Origin: Pseudomonadota bacterium
GTDB taxonomy: Bacteria; Myxococcota_A; UBA796; GCA-2862545
Assembly (NCBI GenBank): GCA_002862545.1
Contig: PKDJ01000310.1
Coordinates: 1-57,644 of the forward strand
Reading direction: 5' to 3'
DNA: 57,644 nt
Positions within the stretch are counted from its first letter, which is position 1. Every line of letters starts with the position of its first letter. Below the pieces are notes generated by a model. The model saw nothing but the letters and a program-made list of their open reading frames with translations, ran no database searches and was not told where the DNA came from. Shown here piece after piece: positions 43,375 to 51,475 of the stretch. The position numbers and the translations under genes were made by a program.

Positions 43375-44438
43375 GCGCCACCTCCCGACAGGATGCTCGC
43401 GACGCTGTCGCTGTAGCGCTGCTGATGCCCTTCACTTGGATAGTGGACGACGACCGCATCGACCCATCGGCCCGAGGCTCGGACCGCGATGGACCAGCGC
43501 CAGCTCCGCTCGGCGGGCTCCACGAACGTGAGGACCGTGAAGCCGCCCTGCTCGTCACGCTCCACACCCTCGAACTCCGGCGCAAAGCGCTCGGCCACCG
43601 CATCCGCCCAGAAGCGAGTGGAGCCGACAGGCTCGTTCACCATCCGCCCCCCCCGGAGCGTCGCACCATCTGCGCTCTCGGCATCGAGCGTGCCCTTCGG
43701 ATCGATCTGCACGAAGCCTCTCGGCTCCGGCAGCCTCAAGGGCCGTCCCTCCAACAACGAGCCCGCCTCGAAGGGAGACAGGTCATCGATCCACTCCATG
43801 CCGGCCGGGGTCGTTCGCTCGACGAGCTCGCGTCCCCCGGTGTCCACCTCCACGGTGATCCTCGCGAGCTCCGCGAGGCCTCGTAGTGCTCGGGACCGAC
43901 GCTCCATGCTGTCGATGTCCTGTGTCAGGCGCCGAATCTGCTGGAGAAGCTCGATCTTGTCGGACTTCTCGGAGGCCTGGGCAAGAAGCTCCTGCAGCCG
44001 AGCGAGCGTCTGGCGGGCTGCCTTCAGGCGCAGCTCAGTCTCGGCAAAGGCCGATGTCACGTCTCTCGCTGTCAGCGACTTGTCTGCGACAGGAGCCAAC
44101 TCGAGCACGGCCTGGAACACGCTGTCGAAGCCCTCGACAGGCACTCGCACGGTGGCTTGCCGACCACCAGCTGACTCGACGAACCCTCCAGCCTCGACAG
44201 CCAGGGCCTCGACCTTCCCCAGGATCTCCGGCGGCCGCGGATGAGTGAGGAGGGCGTGGCCGCTTCGGTAGACCATGCGCGCAGAGCTCACCTCGAGGCG
44301 CTCCGGTGGGCTGTCTGCAGCTCCCATCTCGGCTCGTGGCATCGCCATCGCGACATCATCAAAGTCGTAGTAGGCGTCCGAGACCTGCTTCCGGTGGCAC
44401 CCGACTCCGACGAGAGCCAACACCATCAACCAACGCAT
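43371..44438 (-). CDS. DUF4349-family lipoprotein (first of a tandem pair)
   Basis: The 355-residue protein has a lipobox (L-V-G-V-G-C, Cys14) and the family layout: E-A-G-G-F-V-E-S with V-R-V-P-V-E-G-F, R-D-V-T-S-A-F-A-E-T-E-L-R-L, then a coiled coil (about 130-210) and a C-terminal domain. AGGAGG lies before the ATG at 44438, which decides the start over one 27 codons upstream. It and the downstream gene appear to be diverged duplicates expressed together, perhaps as a hetero-oligomer. Confidence 0.83.
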   Translation of the reverse strand: MRWLMVLALVGVGCHRKQVSDAYYDFDDVAMAMPRAEMGAADSPPERLEVSSARMVYRSGHALLTHPRPPEILGKVEALAVEAGGFVESAGGRQATVRVPVEGFDSVFQAVLELAPVADKSLTARDVTSAFAETELRLKAARQTLARLQELLAQASEKSDKIELLQQIRRLTQDIDSMERRSRALRGLAELARITVEVDTGGRELVERTTPAGMEWIDDLSPFEAGSLLEGRPLRLPEPRGFVQIDPKGTLDAESADGATLRGGRMVNEPVGSTRFWADAVAERFAPEFEGVERDEQGGFTVLTFVEPAERSWRWSIAVRASGRWVDAVVVHYPSEGHQQRYSDSVASILSGGGA

Positions 44439-44553
44439 GCGCGCCTCCTTGTGCCCCTTCTGCGCAGCGCGCAGCCCGATGACCAACCCGCGTCCGTGCC
44501 GATGCTTCCTCTGTGCCAAGGATCAGAGCCATCCTCTTGATGCGAGGGGCTCG

Positions 44554-45690
44554 TCAGTGCGCGATGCCGGACAAGAATCGATCCAGTACCCACCCGATGA
44601 TCTGACCGCACGGCCCCGCCGCGCTGGCCTCACAGCCATGCCCGGCCCAGCTCATCTGCACCGACCAGTGGTCCGCCCCGACAGCCTCGAGCTTCTCCAC
44701 GAGCGCGTCCGCATGCGTGGGGGGAATGACGCTGTCTCGACGGCTCGAGATCAGCACCGTGGGGGCCACCTTGTCGTCGACCATCGAGAGCACGGATGCC
44801 GCTGCGTACTGCCCTGGCCTCTCCTCCGGTGCGCCCCCGAGGAGCGCGCGGAGCCTGTCTTGCCGGTCCGCGGCTGACGGCTCGGTCCAGGCAGCCGTGG
44901 GATCGACCAGGGGGTTGAGTGCAACCACGCCCTGTAGACCCGCCGGTCGCTCTCCGTAGGCGAGTAGGAGCGCGAGGTGCCCCCCCTCCCCGAGGCCGAC
45001 CAGCGTGAGCCGCTCTGGGTCGAGCCCCTGCGCTGTCCCATCGCGTCGGACCCAGTCGAACGCGGCCCTGATGTCGCGGACGGGTGCCGGATGCGGGTGC
45101 GCCGGAGCGAGCCGGTACTCCGGCACGACGACCGCGACCCCACGACTGAGCAGGCGCGTGACGAGCGCCGCATGCTGCCGCTGCGAGGGGCTCGTCCAGT
45201 CACCCGCGACGAGGACCACCACGTCGTGGGGTCCCTCACTGCTCGGCCTGTAGAGCGCCAGCGTGAGGTCCTCCCCTCCCACCTTGCGAAAGACCACGGC
45301 CGTATGCTCTGGAGTCGACGGCAACGGCTCGAAGAGCTCACCGAAGACCAAGGGGGACGGTGCCGTGATCCCATCGGGGAGCGGTCCGAGAGCCGAGTCG
45401 GCAGCCTGGGACAGCCCTCCCGCGAGCACGGCGGCTCGAAGCAGTGGGGTGATCGCTAGCCCAGTCGCCGCAACGGCCAGCACGAATCCAAGAGCGCCCC
45501 GCGCGTCTACCAGTGCAGACACGAGGAGCAACGCTGCGAGCCCTGCGATGATGTGGCCCCACTCTGCAGCTGCAGTAGAGAGACCGGTCAGTCCATCGAT
45601 GTAGACTGGAAACAGACCGATCAACGCCGTCATGAACAGCAACAGCGCGACGCAGGTCCGGCCGATCTGGAAGGCAATCCGCATCTGCAC
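44554..45690 (-). CDS. Membrane-anchored alpha/beta hydrolase-like protein lacking the catalytic serine
   Basis: The 378-residue protein has three N-terminal hydrophobic segments (about 9-31, 45-62, 68-90) and an esterase-type alpha/beta hydrolase domain (about 130-375) with E-Y-R-L-A-P, Asp319 in S-R-R-D-S and His351 in W-A-G-H-G. The nucleophile elbow that should be G-x-S-x-G reads V-G-L-G-E-G-G (231-237), so Gly234 replaces Ser. The usual oxyanion H-G-G is A-G-D. It is therefore either inactive as a hydrolase or uses other chemistry. The start is GTG 45690 or ATG 45684. Confidence 0.8.
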   Translation of the reverse strand: MQMRIAFQIGRTCVALLLFMTALIGLFPVYIDGLTGLSTAAAEWGHIIAGLAALLLVSALVDARGALGFVLAVAATGLAITPLLRAAVLAGGLSQAADSALGPLPDGITAPSPLVFGELFEPLPSTPEHTAVVFRKVGGEDLTLALYRPSSEGPHDVVVLVAGDWTSPSQRQHAALVTRLLSRGVAVVVPEYRLAPAHPHPAPVRDIRAAFDWVRRDGTAQGLDPERLTLVGLGEGGHLALLLAYGERPAGLQGVVALNPLVDPTAAWTEPSAADRQDRLRALLGGAPEERPGQYAAASVLSMVDDKVAPTVLISSRRDSVIPPTHADALVEKLEAVGADHWSVQMSWAGHGCEASAAGPCGQIIGWVLDRFLSGIAH

Positions 45691-45728
45691 CCGTTAAGCC
45701 GGCTGTTAGTCGCATGCGAGGGCCATTC

Positions 45729-46415
45729 ATGCTGACAGTACTGCTTGCACTCGTAGCAGCATCCGGCGCCGAGCGTGACGAGAAGCCCAGGGTCGTCCTC
45801 GATGGTGTCGAGCTGACCGTCCGCTGGAGCGACGGAGATACCTTCTCGTGGAAGGATGCAGGCGGCAACACCCAGCGTGCCCGCCTTGCGGGCTACAACA
45901 CGCTCGAGAGCTTCGGGCCGGTTCACCGCTGGGGCAGCTGGACGGGCAAGCAGCTCTACGATCTGGCCAAGGGTGCAGGGACCTTCGCGCGCACTCAGAA
46001 GTGGCGGTGCTCCACGCTGCCTGGAGGCGGCGGCTACGGCCGTGCTCTCGTGGACTGCCCCGATCTTCGACGAGAGCTGGTCGAGCGTGGCTTCGCACAC
46101 CTCTACAGTCTCGAGAAGCCGGTGGCAGAAGACGAGCTGGCGCTGCAGGCCTCTGCTATCGCCCGCGGCAAGGGGATCTGGGAGAAGGGCTCTACTCCCG
46201 TGATCCTCACCTCGATCCACTCGCTCTCCGAGGGCGGAGAGAAGACCTACAATCGCGTCTGCAGCCTCACCACAGGCATGTGTGAGGCGCGCGAGCACAC
46301 CTCCACCTACGCAACCTGCCAAGAGGTCTGCGTGGAGGGCTCCTGCATGACGTACGTGCCCTACGAGCACCGCTATGGTCGAGAGCGCGCCTCGTGTCTC
46401 TGGATTCGAGACTGA
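45729..46415 (+). CDS. Secreted staphylococcal-nuclease-like (SNase) protein
   Basis: The 228-residue product has a signal peptide (about 1-16, cleavage after A-S-G-A) and an SNase OB-fold with G-D-T-F-S-W, R-A-R-L-A-G-Y-N-T-L-E and Y-G-R-A-L-V-D, followed by a cysteine-rich tail of about 50 residues. SNases cut DNA and RNA outside the cell using Ca2+. Arg in R-A-R-L and Glu in N-T-L-E fit catalytic positions. GAGGG before the ATG at 45729 favours it over an ATG 15 nt upstream. Confidence 0.85.
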   Translation: MLTVLLALVAASGAERDEKPRVVLDGVELTVRWSDGDTFSWKDAGGNTQRARLAGYNTLESFGPVHRWGSWTGKQLYDLAKGAGTFARTQKWRCSTLPGGGGYGRALVDCPDLRRELVERGFAHLYSLEKPVAEDELALQASAIARGKGIWEKGSTPVILTSIHSLSEGGEKTYNRVCSLTTGMCEAREHTSTYATCQEVCVEGSCMTYVPYEHRYGRERASCLWIRD

Positions 46416-46430
46416 CCCGCTGCGGCAGCT

Positions 46431-46471
46431 GGGTCGCTGACCTCCCCGAGTCGAGCACGGGCATGCGACCC
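46431..46471. terminator. Possible stem-loop after the nuclease gene
   Basis: GGGTCGC (46431-46437) pairs perfectly with GCGACCC (46465-46471) across a 27-nt loop shortly after the nuclease stop. It has no T run. It may attenuate read-through into the next gene. Confidence 0.28.
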
Positions 46472-46491
46472 TGCGCGAGTCCGGAGTCTCC

Positions 46492-47190
46492 GTGAGCACA
46501 AGATCCATCGTCGTCGTCGTCTCGCTGGCTGCCGGACTCGCTGTGCTCTACCGCTTCGGCCCCTCACCCGAGCAAGTCGTCCACGCTGTCGAGTGGATGC
46601 AGGCTCTCGGACCTGCTGGGTGGCTGGTCTTCGCCGTGACGTTTCTCGTCTGGACGCTGCTCGCACTGCCCGCATCGTGGCCGCAGATGATCGCCGGATT
46701 CCTCTTCGGTCCAGTCCTCGGATTCCTCGTGGCGAGTGCGGCGTCGACTCTGTGCAGCACGGCCGCCTTCATGCTGACCCGCACACGGCTGCGCTCTGTG
46801 ATCGCGAGCCGGCTCGGCGGAGATGTCCGCTTCCATTCCATTGACCGAGCCATCGGTGAGGGCGGAGTGCAGCTCGTGGCCATCCTACGACTCTCTCCGT
46901 TGAGTCCTTACAACGTGGTCACTTACGCGCTCGGACTCACTCGCGTACCGCTCTCTCACTACGTGCTGGGCACCGCGCTCGGGAGCATTCCTCCTCTGCT
47001 GCTCTACACCTACCTGGGCTCGACGGTGAGCGACCTCAGCCGTCTACTGGACGGCTCTGCCGCTGCGGAGAGTGGCTGGGTGACGAGCGTCGCCCTCGTC
47101 ACCACTCTCGTCGCCACGGCCCTCGTGACCCGATTCGCACAGCTCGCCTTGAGACGCTCCTTGGCTCGTGTCGAGGGGAGCGCAAGGTGA
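46492..47190 (+). CDS. TVP38/TMEM64-family (VTT-domain) membrane protein
   Basis: The 232-residue protein has about five membrane helices and the VTT-domain core: F-G-P-V-L-G-F-L (about 74-81), then R-L-S-P-L-S-P-Y-N-V-V-T-Y-A-L-G-L-T-R-V (about 130-149). Members of this DedA-related group are linked to lipid flipping and membrane homeostasis. The GTG start gives a compact signal-anchor. It ends in a GTGA overlap with the acyl-CoA ligase, which suggests a joint role in lipid handling (inference). Confidence 0.87.
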   Translation: MSTRSIVVVVSLAAGLAVLYRFGPSPEQVVHAVEWMQALGPAGWLVFAVTFLVWTLLALPASWPQMIAGFLFGPVLGFLVASAASTLCSTAAFMLTRTRLRSVIASRLGGDVRFHSIDRAIGEGGVQLVAILRLSPLSPYNVVTYALGLTRVPLSHYVLGTALGSIPPLLLYTYLGSTVSDLSRLLDGSAAAESGWVTSVALVTTLVATALVTRFAQLALRRSLARVEGSAR

Positions 47191-48782
47191 GCGCCCTGCG
47201 AGACCTGCTCACGATCAGTCGAGTGACACTTCGGTCCGGTCTGTGGCGAGGCACTCCCGAAGGAGCCGCTGCTGTCTGCCGAGAGCTCCTGCGCGGCCGG
47301 CGCGACTGGCTCGTCGCCGCAGCTCGGCACGCGCGAGACCGTCCGGAGCAGCTCGCACTCTGCGACGCGGAGGAGTCCCTCGACTGGGCGACCCTCCATG
47401 CACGCACTCAGCGAGTGGCTGCCGGTCTGGCCGAGCTCGGAGTCCAGCCTGGACAGCGCGTGGCGATCGCACTGCGCAATCGCACAGCCCATGTCGTCGC
47501 GTCGGGGGCTGCTGCACAGCTCGGCGCGGTGGTGGCTCCAATGTCCTCATCCAGTGGGCCGAGCGAAGTACGAGAGCGACTGCGACGCTGTGCGGTGGCT
47601 GTCGTCGAGCCACACCTCGCCGAGGACGCTGCAGTCGGCCTTGGTGCGCGCTGGCGAGCGATCGTGCACCACGATGCTCCTCGGGGAACCACGCCGTGGC
47701 TGCACCTGCTCGCGTCCGCTCGGCCCGCGCCACGTGGGGTCCCACGACGGGATGCGCCCGATGCGGTCCTCTACACCTCGGGCACCACGGGGCGCTCGAA
47801 GGGGTCACGCATCTCGTCGCGAGACGCCAAGCCCGCCACGGCATTTCGCTACATCGATGCGCTGTCCCTGTCGTCGAGCAGCGTCTTCTGGACCCCCTGC
47901 CCGCTCTACCATGCCGCGCCCTTCGCTCTGGCTGGGCTGACCTTCATCCTGGGTGGCACGGTCATTGTGGACGACAGGTTCGAGGAGAGGCAGGCCGTCG
48001 ACCGAATCAGCGACGCGGGTGTGACCCACGCGTTCCTCGTCCCCGCGCTTGCTGCTCGGCTCGCTCGCCTGCCAGATGCCGAGGTGCGACGACTCCGACA
48101 GAGCGACCTCTCAGCCCTGGTGAGCAGCGGCGCTCCCCTTCGACCCGAGCTGAAGAGTCGCCTTCAGAGCCTCCTGGGTCCCGTCCTCTACGACCTGTAT
48201 GGAGCCACCGAGCTTGGCCTCGTGGCTATAGGCTCCCCTGCCGACAATGCCGTGCGGCCAGAGGCTGTGGGCCGAGTCTTGCCAGGCCTCCAGACAGAGC
48301 TGCGGGACGCAGCCGGAGATCGGGTTCCCTCGGGGACCCGTGGTGAGCTGTACGTGCAGTCCGACACGGTGTCTCCGGGCTACGACGACGAGCCCAGCAG
48401 CCCGGGCCACCAGCGCTGGGGCAGGTCGGGCGACCTCGCTCGCCTAGATGCCCATGGCTTCCTACATGTCGTGGGTCGGGTGCGCGACATGGTCGTCTCG
48501 GGAGGAGTGAACATCTTCCCTGCAGAGGTCGAGGCCGTGCTCGCTGCTCACCCGTCTGTGCTCGACGTTGCTGTCGCTGGCGTGCCGGACGAGCGATGGG
48601 GCGAGGCGGTCCACGCGTGGGTTGTCACGCAGGGCACGCCCCCGAGCCTCAACGACCTCAAGGCGTGGGTCCGCGCGCAGCTCGCAGCCTACAAGGCCCC
48701 GCGAGTCATTCACCTCGTCGATGCACTGCCACGCACGCCGACAGGCAAGGTCCTCAAGCGAGAGCTCGTCGCGGCCCTGTGA
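47187..48782 (+). CDS. AMP-forming acyl-CoA ligase
   Basis: The 531-residue ANL-superfamily enzyme activates a carboxylic acid with ATP and CoA. It has the P-loop LYTSGTTGRSKG (about 195-206), the Y-G-A-T-E-L-G motif, the G-R-S-G-D-L hinge, D-M-V-V-S-G-G-V-N-I-F-P-A-E-V-E and the catalytic Lys in P-R-T-P-T-G-K-V-L-K. The GTG start overlaps the TVP38-type gene. Substrate chain length cannot be read from sequence; a fatty acid is likely given the family and neighbour. Confidence 0.93.
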   Translation: MSALRDLLTISRVTLRSGLWRGTPEGAAAVCRELLRGRRDWLVAAARHARDRPEQLALCDAEESLDWATLHARTQRVAAGLAELGVQPGQRVAIALRNRTAHVVASGAAAQLGAVVAPMSSSSGPSEVRERLRRCAVAVVEPHLAEDAAVGLGARWRAIVHHDAPRGTTPWLHLLASARPAPRGVPRRDAPDAVLYTSGTTGRSKGSRISSRDAKPATAFRYIDALSLSSSSVFWTPCPLYHAAPFALAGLTFILGGTVIVDDRFEERQAVDRISDAGVTHAFLVPALAARLARLPDAEVRRLRQSDLSALVSSGAPLRPELKSRLQSLLGPVLYDLYGATELGLVAIGSPADNAVRPEAVGRVLPGLQTELRDAAGDRVPSGTRGELYVQSDTVSPGYDDEPSSPGHQRWGRSGDLARLDAHGFLHVVGRVRDMVVSGGVNIFPAEVEAVLAAHPSVLDVAVAGVPDERWGEAVHAWVVTQGTPPSLNDLKAWVRAQLAAYKAPRVIHLVDALPRTPTGKVLKRELVAAL

Positions 48783-48785
48783 GCC

Positions 48786-49919
48786 TCACATCCCTGCCGA
48801 CGGCTCCTCCTCCGCGGCTGCTGCAACGTACTTTGGGCGGTCGAGATCGGGCTTCTCGAAGCGCTTGTCTCGCAAGTAGAGGTACATCACGGCCATCGAA
48901 TCCACCGTCTCGTCGGACGTGTTCTCGTAGACGCTCACCAGCTCGTACTCGTGGTCCTTGTAGAGCTGAATTCCCTCCGCCCCTTCATAGTGATCGATGT
49001 GGTCGAGACCGACGCGCCCCTCGGACTGCTTTGTGAAGGCCTCGTACACACTCTCACCCGTCGTCAGGTCCCGCAGTGTCAGCGACTGCGCAAACGGATG
49101 AAGGTGAACGGCGATGTAGTGAGCGGTCGTGTCGTAGGGCAGGTTCAGGAAGCGCGTCACGTTGGTCGTGTTCACCTCACGGCCTGGCTCGACCTGCCAG
49201 TGCGCGGTGAACTCCTGCCCCAGGCTGTCCTTGTCGACATCCCCAGCGATCGCTGCCTGTCCCACGCTGCAGCCGGGCCCGAGCATGTCCGAGTCAGTGT
49301 GCCCGTCGTGCTCGACGCCGTAGTAGCGCGCATCGCCGAGCGCCTTGAAGCCCTCGACAGCCGCCTGGTACATCGGCACCATCTGCCCGCTGACGTCCTC
49401 GTCCCGCACATAGCGGATGGTGACTTGGTGACGCACCCGCCTGTCTGCGTCGGGCTGATTCAGGTTGAGCACCTGCGTCGCGAGCGAGATGGGAAGGTCG
49501 GACGTGACAGGCACCCCAAATCCGGTGGGGAACTGAATGTCCTGCTGCCCCTGGGACAGAGTGAACACACGACCCGAGAGCGACGGCGCCGTCGGAAAGT
49601 GCTCGAAGTAGACCGATGTGTCGAAGTCGAGGTTGGCGTGGCACATCCACTCTTGTGAGAGCTCCCCCTCCTCGGTGGCATCGACCACCGTGGTCTCGTA
49701 GCCCACGATCCAGAGGAGCTCGGGCTCGTCGCTGTCGTGCAGCACGACGTCGTCGAAGCCATAGGGCCCGGTCATGGACATGTACTTCTTGTCGATGTGG
49801 TAGGTCGCGCTCACGATGGTCTTCTCGTGAACGGTCGGGGGCGTAAGCGAAACGACCGGATCGGGCTCCGGGCTTGCATCGAGCAAGCCACAGCCCACGA
49901 GGAGTGTCAGAGTTGTCAC
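48786..49919 (-). CDS. Lipoprotein with possible copper monooxygenase-like C-terminal fold
   Basis: The 377-residue protein has a lipobox (L-L-V-G-C, Cys10) and a large beta-rich body. Near 265-270 it has V-H-L-H-P, and near the end Y-K-D-H-E-Y-E-L-V-S-V-Y-E-N followed by D-S-M-A-V-M-Y-L-Y. These recall the His-x-His copper site and the Met ligand region of peptidylglycine/dopamine monooxygenase domains, and M-C-H-A near 92 could belong to the other half. This is a weak, eye-level similarity and the enzyme activity is not claimed. GGAGGT stands 3 nt before the GTG start. Confidence 0.65.
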   Translation of the reverse strand: MTTLTLLVGCGLLDASPEPDPVVSLTPPTVHEKTIVSATYHIDKKYMSMTGPYGFDDVVLHDSDEPELLWIVGYETTVVDATEEGELSQEWMCHANLDFDTSVYFEHFPTAPSLSGRVFTLSQGQQDIQFPTGFGVPVTSDLPISLATQVLNLNQPDADRRVRHQVTIRYVRDEDVSGQMVPMYQAAVEGFKALGDARYYGVEHDGHTDSDMLGPGCSVGQAAIAGDVDKDSLGQEFTAHWQVEPGREVNTTNVTRFLNLPYDTTAHYIAVHLHPFAQSLTLRDLTTGESVYEAFTKQSEGRVGLDHIDHYEGAEGIQLYKDHEYELVSVYENTSDETVDSMAVMYLYLRDKRFEKPDLDRPKYVAAAAEEEPSAGM

Positions 49920-49969
49920 GTGACCTCCAAGCCTCTGAGGGTGTCCTGCCCAGGTGATAGCGTGTCTGC

Positions 49970-51409
49970 ATGTCCCTGACCGCGTTCATCGCCCTCGCTC
50001 ATGTGGCGGCTGCTGAGCCAGCCCGCCTGATTCGCTGCACCGTCGACCTCGAGCTGCCCGACGGCTCCACGCTCGTGGTCCCTGGCTGGAGCCACGACGA
50101 GGACCGTGCAGCAGCCCATGCACGGACGGCGGCACGCGCCGCGGCTCACTGGCACGCCGCGCCCTCCCGCTGGGCCCTGCTCGGCGCCGCTCCTGAGCTG
50201 GCTCGGGAGTCCCTGCGAGAGAAGCTGCACCGCGTCGGCGTCCCTACGACCTCACCAGGACTCCCTGACGACGCCATCGGTGCACCTGTGTGTGAGCGCC
50301 AGCTGTTGCCCAAGGCAAAGCCAGACGCTGGCTGGAGTGCGACATGGATGGCCGGTGCCACGGTGACTCGAGCCTCCCCGGCAATGGCGCTCGAGGCGGC
50401 TCGGCGCCGCACCTGCCTCTCTGCGTGGCAGGAAGTGCCCCTCGAGGTGCTCGGCCGAGGCACACCAGCCGGTGCGATGGCACTCCGGCACCGGGAGGGC
50501 TTCGAGCGCGCAAGGAACACCCTGATGCGCTGCCTCTCGCACGATCCAGCGGATGCGCTGCTGCCGACCACACACGTGGACATGCCCGCCTCCGCAGGCG
50601 TGGTGCAGTGCAGCCGCCCCGTGCAGGGAGAGGGCTTGTTCGCGGCCTGGGGAGTCGACCTCGAAGACGCGCGGGAGGCGCTGTTGTGGCGCACCGCAGT
50701 CGCAGCCTCCCGACGAACGTGGCGTCAGGCCCTGCCCGAGGGACTGGATGACGAAGCCGTTGAGCGTGGTCAAGCAGGCCCCCTACATGACCTCGTCATC
50801 CCAGACGATCGCGCCGAGCAGGCCATGATGGTCTGCGCCACGGGACCACGAGACACCGCAGCGACGCTCGAGTGGGCCGCTCGCGATGCCCAGACAAGCG
50901 AGGCGTGCGGGCTTCCGACGCCTGCGCGAATGGAGATCCCGGACCCCTTCTGGCTCACCACAGCAGTGGATGACCTCTGCCGAACACACGGGACGGAGCG
51001 CGCCATCGCCACCGTCATCCCGGAGATCGGAGAGCCGGGGGCAGACGCTGGCCGCCTCGCAGCGCTCGGCTGGAGGCGCAGCCTGTTCTGCGAGTCACGC
51101 TGCTGGACCGATGCCCGTGTCGAGGGGTGGTCCGTCACCCCCGTGAGCCTGCCCGACGAGCCCAACCGAACGGATGCTGCCGCTGCCGCCATGTTGCTGG
51201 ACGCTGCCATCCAGGAGCGAGACCTGTCGACGCTCGGCATCCTGACGGGAGGCGTGATGCTGGCTCGTGCGTACCGAGAGCTCGACGCGACGGACCCTGA
51301 TGCGCTCTGGGCATCGCTGTCAGCCGCGCGAGCCAGCTCCGAGTGGACGCAGAGTGCGACCTGGGTGCCCATCCACGGGCAATTCCTCCTCGCGTTCTCG
51401 GGCCCCTGA
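49970..51409 (+). CDS. Exported protein with degenerate Cys/Trp repeats, unknown function
   Basis: The 479-residue product has a short signal (A-F-I-A-L-A-H-V-A-A-A-E) and about four loosely similar blocks of 80-110 residues. Each opens with a Cys strand (for example I-R-C-T, V-C-E-R, Q-C-S-R, V-C-A-T) and is followed by a Trp and an Ala/Arg-rich helix. I know no matching family. The blocks are too diverged to define a fold by eye. It is divergent from the lipoprotein upstream with only 50 nt between starts. Confidence 0.68.
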   Translation: MSLTAFIALAHVAAAEPARLIRCTVDLELPDGSTLVVPGWSHDEDRAAAHARTAARAAAHWHAAPSRWALLGAAPELARESLREKLHRVGVPTTSPGLPDDAIGAPVCERQLLPKAKPDAGWSATWMAGATVTRASPAMALEAARRRTCLSAWQEVPLEVLGRGTPAGAMALRHREGFERARNTLMRCLSHDPADALLPTTHVDMPASAGVVQCSRPVQGEGLFAAWGVDLEDAREALLWRTAVAASRRTWRQALPEGLDDEAVERGQAGPLHDLVIPDDRAEQAMMVCATGPRDTAATLEWAARDAQTSEACGLPTPARMEIPDPFWLTTAVDDLCRTHGTERAIATVIPEIGEPGADAGRLAALGWRRSLFCESRCWTDARVEGWSVTPVSLPDEPNRTDAAAAAMLLDAAIQERDLSTLGILTGGVMLARAYRELDATDPDALWASLSAARASSEWTQSATWVPIHGQFLLAFSGP

Positions 51410-51428
51410 TTCGGCACTGTCACACACA

Positions 51429-51457
51429 CGCGGCTCAGAACCCGATTATGAGCCGCG
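51429..51457. promoter_or_regulatory. 8-bp stem-loop between the Cys/Trp-repeat gene and the lamin-tail lipoprotein
   Basis: CGCGGCTC (51429-51436) pairs perfectly with GAGCCGCG (51450-51457) over a 13-nt loop, 20 nt after the upstream stop and 9 nt before the GGAG site of the next gene. It could end the first gene or sit in the leader of the second. No T tract follows. Confidence 0.4.
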
Positions 51458-51475
51458 CCCGAAACAGGAGACCCC

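Noticed and set aside
47168-48346. 392-residue plus-strand frame
   Set aside because: It is an alternate frame of the acyl-CoA ligase gene, whose motifs are clear.
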